Shown here: positions 6,535 through 7,789 of the stretch, one piece after another | Numbering within the stretch: the first letter of the stretch is position 1 | Layout of the letters: every line of letters begins with the position of its first letter | Source of the DNA: JBFXAM01 sp050184295 | Lineage (GTDB): Bacteria; Planctomycetota; Phycisphaerae; UBA1845; Fen-1342 | Assembly (NCBI GenBank): GCA_050184295.1 | Contig: JBFXAM010000165.1 | Span: 1 to 7,789 of the forward strand | Direction of reading: 5' to 3' | DNA length: 7,789 bases | Notes under the pieces: generated by a model | The model's database searches: none | What the model was told of the DNA's origin: nothing | The model's input: the letters and a program-made list of their open reading frames with translations, nothing else | Program-made: the position numbers and the translations under genes

Positions 6535-6797
6535 CCCTGGCGCGAACGCCTCGACCGGCACACCGCCCACGACATCGCCCGACCCCGGTGGGGGCGGTCT
6601 GGGATCGTTGGGCGCAGGTCGAGCGGGGGGCTGGTGTGGACGCCCGCGAGCGGGTCGGCGTTCCGCACCGGTCCGACGAAACGCGCTGGGGCCGAAACGC
6701 AGACCATCGTGGCGGCGGAGCGCCAGATCCCAGACCTCGTTGCGGTGCTTCGGCTCGACCGTGTGTTACGATAGTCAAGTTGGCCCCCGAGGCTTCG
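6535..6797. other. Intergenic stretch without a convincing gene
   Basis: GC-rich DNA between the pckA promoter and the decayed gene fragment. In + frame 1 it is open from 6532 to a TAG at 6772-6774, and the part from about 6661 (reading TIVAAERQIPDLVAVL) looks protein-like. However, there is no supported start codon or ribosome site, and the downstream continuation is broken. It may belong to the same decayed gene as 6798-7077. Confidence 0.35.
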
Positions 6798-7077
6798 ATG
6801 CGAGACGGCGGAGCAGCGCACGCGGGCGGGATCGTTTGCGCGTCGAAGCCGATCGGCGGATCCGCCGCGGGCGTGGGTCATTGCGCTCGCCGATGTTTCG
6901 ATTGACGACCTGCTGATCACGGAGAGCGTCGTGTTCAGTGGGCTGAATGGCGTAGGCCGTTGCGTGGTGGCGGATTCGGTCACCCTGGATGGGCAGGAGC
7001 GCACGACGGACCTGGTGGTCGTGCTTTCCGCCGACAGCCTCTCGAGCAGCGCCGCCGACTGCGCCAACGCACCTTGA
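6798..7077 (+). pseudogene. Probable decayed small gene with a frameshift
   Basis: The frame ending at the TGA 7075-7077 has coding-like sequence with GC-rich third positions (for example WVIALADVSIDDLLITES and TTDLVVVLSADSL). It has no ATG, GTG or TTG start before that segment. A plausible beginning lies in another frame: ATG at 6798 with GAGG five bases upstream, reading MRDGGAAHAGGIVCASKPIG. Joining the two needs one frame change near 6850-6865, where a 14-bp palindrome (6854-6867) sits. The joined product would be about 92 aa with no family I recognise. It ends 24 bases before the next gene. Sequencing error or a real pseudogene are both possible. Confidence 0.35.
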
Positions 7078-7101
7078 GTTCCAAGTGCCAAGGGCCGTCA
7101 T

Positions 7102-7668
7102 ATGATCCGAGCTGGTGGGAGAATCCTGGCAATGATCTTGACCGTCGCGAGCGCGGCGGCGCAGATTCCTCCCGGATACGAAATGGTGCGGATCACGAAC
7201 CGGCTGGGATACATCCACCGGGCGAGCATGAACAACGTAGGGCAGATCGCGTTTCACTGCATCCTCGATCCGAGCGATTACAACACGAGTGAGATTTACC
7301 TATACGACAACGGCGTGCTCTGGCGCCTGACGAACGACCGCGTGGCGGATGCGTTTCCGGACATCAATGATGCGGGCGACATCGTGTGGAGCCGGAAAAT
7401 CCCGGCGGACGGTGACCTGGAGATTGTCCGCCTGCGCAATGGCGTGCTCACGCAGTTGACAGATGATGTATATTGGGATTGGGGACCGCGCCTGAACGAG
7501 GGGGGCGAGATCGCTTGGTCGAAGACCTATGATCGTGGCTGTGCGCACGTTGAGGGCGACGTGTTCTTGTATGACGAAACGGGCATACGGGTAGTATACG
7601 CTGACGGTAGCTCGAACCAGGGCGCGCAGATTAACGACGCCGGAGATGTCGTGTGGACGAGCTATTAA
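7102..7668 (+). CDS. Secreted repeat (propeller-like) protein, probably truncated by an IS
   Basis: A 188-aa product with a signal peptide (hydrophobic core ILAMILTVASAAA, likely cleaved after residue 20). The mature part is made of repeats of 43-46 aa. A motif of the form (I/L/M)N-x-x-G-(D/Q/E)-(I/V)-(V/A)-(W/F) occurs at 43-51, 88-97, 131-140 and 177-186. Between these lies a strand motif E-I-Y-L-Y-D-N-G...L-T-N-D (64-79, 107-122, 153-168). Such repeats resemble extracellular TolB/HAF-like propeller proteins. AAGGG (7090-7094), seven bases before ATG, supports the start. The protein stops right after the fourth motif, with no anchor domain and too few repeats for a closed propeller. A transposase gene starts 51 bases later, so the native 3' end was probably removed by the insertion. 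A substrate or partner cannot be named. Confidence 0.75.
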   Translation: MIRAGGRILAMILTVASAAAQIPPGYEMVRITNRLGYIHRASMNNVGQIAFHCILDPSDYNTSEIYLYDNGVLWRLTNDRVADAFPDINDAGDIVWSRKIPADGDLEIVRLRNGVLTQLTDDVYWDWGPRLNEGGEIAWSKTYDRGCAHVEGDVFLYDETGIRVVYADGSSNQGAQINDAGDVVWTSY

Positions 7669-7684
7669 TCCGGCCAGTATATAG

Positions 7685-7713
7685 ATGACAATCGGCGCTT
7701 TCGGTGTTATACT
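7685..7713 (+). promoter_or_regulatory. Predicted transposase promoter, leaderless
   Basis: ATGACA (7685-7690) and TATACT (7708-7713) are separated by exactly 17 bases, each five of six to the sigma70 consensus. The ATG of the transposase begins only seven bases after the -10 box, so transcription would start at or next to the A of the start codon. No Shine-Dalgarno site is present, which agrees with a leaderless message. Confidence 0.6.
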
Positions 7714-7719
7714 TCATCC

Positions 7720-7789
7720 ATGAAGACCTCCGATGCTCGATCGCTGCCTCCGGCCGCGCAGGAAGACCTGCGGCGGAAGGCCGTGCAGG
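7720..7789 (+). CDS. IS630-family transposase, N-terminal 23 codons (partial)
   Basis: The frame begins with ATG at 7720 and runs off the window: MKTSDARSLPPAAQEDLRRK and three more residues. The DARSL-P-AAQE-LRRKAV pattern is the usual beginning of the helix-turn-helix region of IS630/Tc1-type transposases, which cut and paste DNA at TA sites using a DDE catalytic domain (not in the window). A good promoter sits directly upstream. The assignment rests on a short but characteristic stretch. Confidence 0.65.
   Translation, partial: MKTSDARSLPPAAQEDLRRKAVQ

Larger units (their letters stand above)
7665..7789 (+). mobile_element. Left end of an IS630-family element (cut by the window edge)
   Basis: After the abrupt end of the repeat protein the base composition becomes AT-richer (7665-7690). 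A strong promoter and the start of a transposase follow. IS630 elements insert at TA, and TA dinucleotides occur at 7663-7664 and 7666-7667, just where the upstream frame is interrupted. The other end and the inverted repeat are not in the window, so the exact boundary is an estimate. Confidence 0.55.

Noticed and set aside
6113..6778. A 221-codon minus-strand frame overlapping the pckA start
   Set aside because: Its C-terminal half is pckA read out of frame and its upstream half covers the promoter and intergenic DNA; there is no ribosome site or recognisable domain.
6854..6867. 14-bp palindrome CGGCGGATCCGCCG
   Set aside because: A GC-rich palindrome of this length can arise by chance here, and it has no placement relative to a clear promoter; noted only as a possible error site.

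Overview
The window looks like a whole short contig, or a contig end, from a high-GC bacterium that is most likely a planctomycete. Three things point there: an array of secreted PEP-CTERM proteins with almost identical architecture, InlB-type repeat domains on secreted proteins, and intergenic DNA built from degenerate heptamer repeats. No rRNA or other marker confirms the taxon. Both ends are low-quality assembly territory: a 14-base C run at the left, and the first bases of an insertion sequence at the right.

Positions 3-4502 (+ strand) hold a secreted-protein cluster. First comes a large exported beta-propeller-like protein with an InlB-like C-terminal domain. Three paralogous PEP-CTERM proteins of 234-244 aa follow. 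Between the first and second paralog lies an orphan copy of the InlB-like domain, in frame throughout but cut by one TGA. The arrangement [InlB tail + PEP-CTERM gene] therefore occurs twice in a row, which indicates a tandem duplication of about 1 kb that left a dead domain behind. Short gaps and good Shine-Dalgarno sites suggest the genes are co-transcribed. No exosortase is present in the window, so the sorting machinery must be elsewhere.

Positions 4503-4788 form a convergent intergenic region made largely of four different imperfect 7-bp repeat arrays. Positions 4789-6390 (- strand) encode a complete ATP-dependent phosphoenolpyruvate carboxykinase (pckA), with all expected active-site motifs. 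A good sigma70-type promoter lies upstream, with a 16-bp perfect palindrome in the predicted leader.

Positions 6391-7101 contain that promoter and, on the + strand, a probable decayed small gene. From 7102 a secreted protein with repeated propeller-like motifs starts and stops abruptly at 7668. Directly after it, an AT-richer stretch carries a strong promoter and the first 23 codons of what looks like an IS630-family transposase. The simplest reading is that an IS630 element inserted into the repeat-protein gene and truncated it, and that the contig breaks inside the element.

The window contains one housekeeping metabolic gene and an actively rearranging set of surface-protein genes. I do not see a complete new defence or mobile system. 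The most notable points are the duplicated and decaying InlB/PEP-CTERM units, the exchange of a PEP-CTERM tail between paralogs, the heptamer arrays and the IS-truncated gene.
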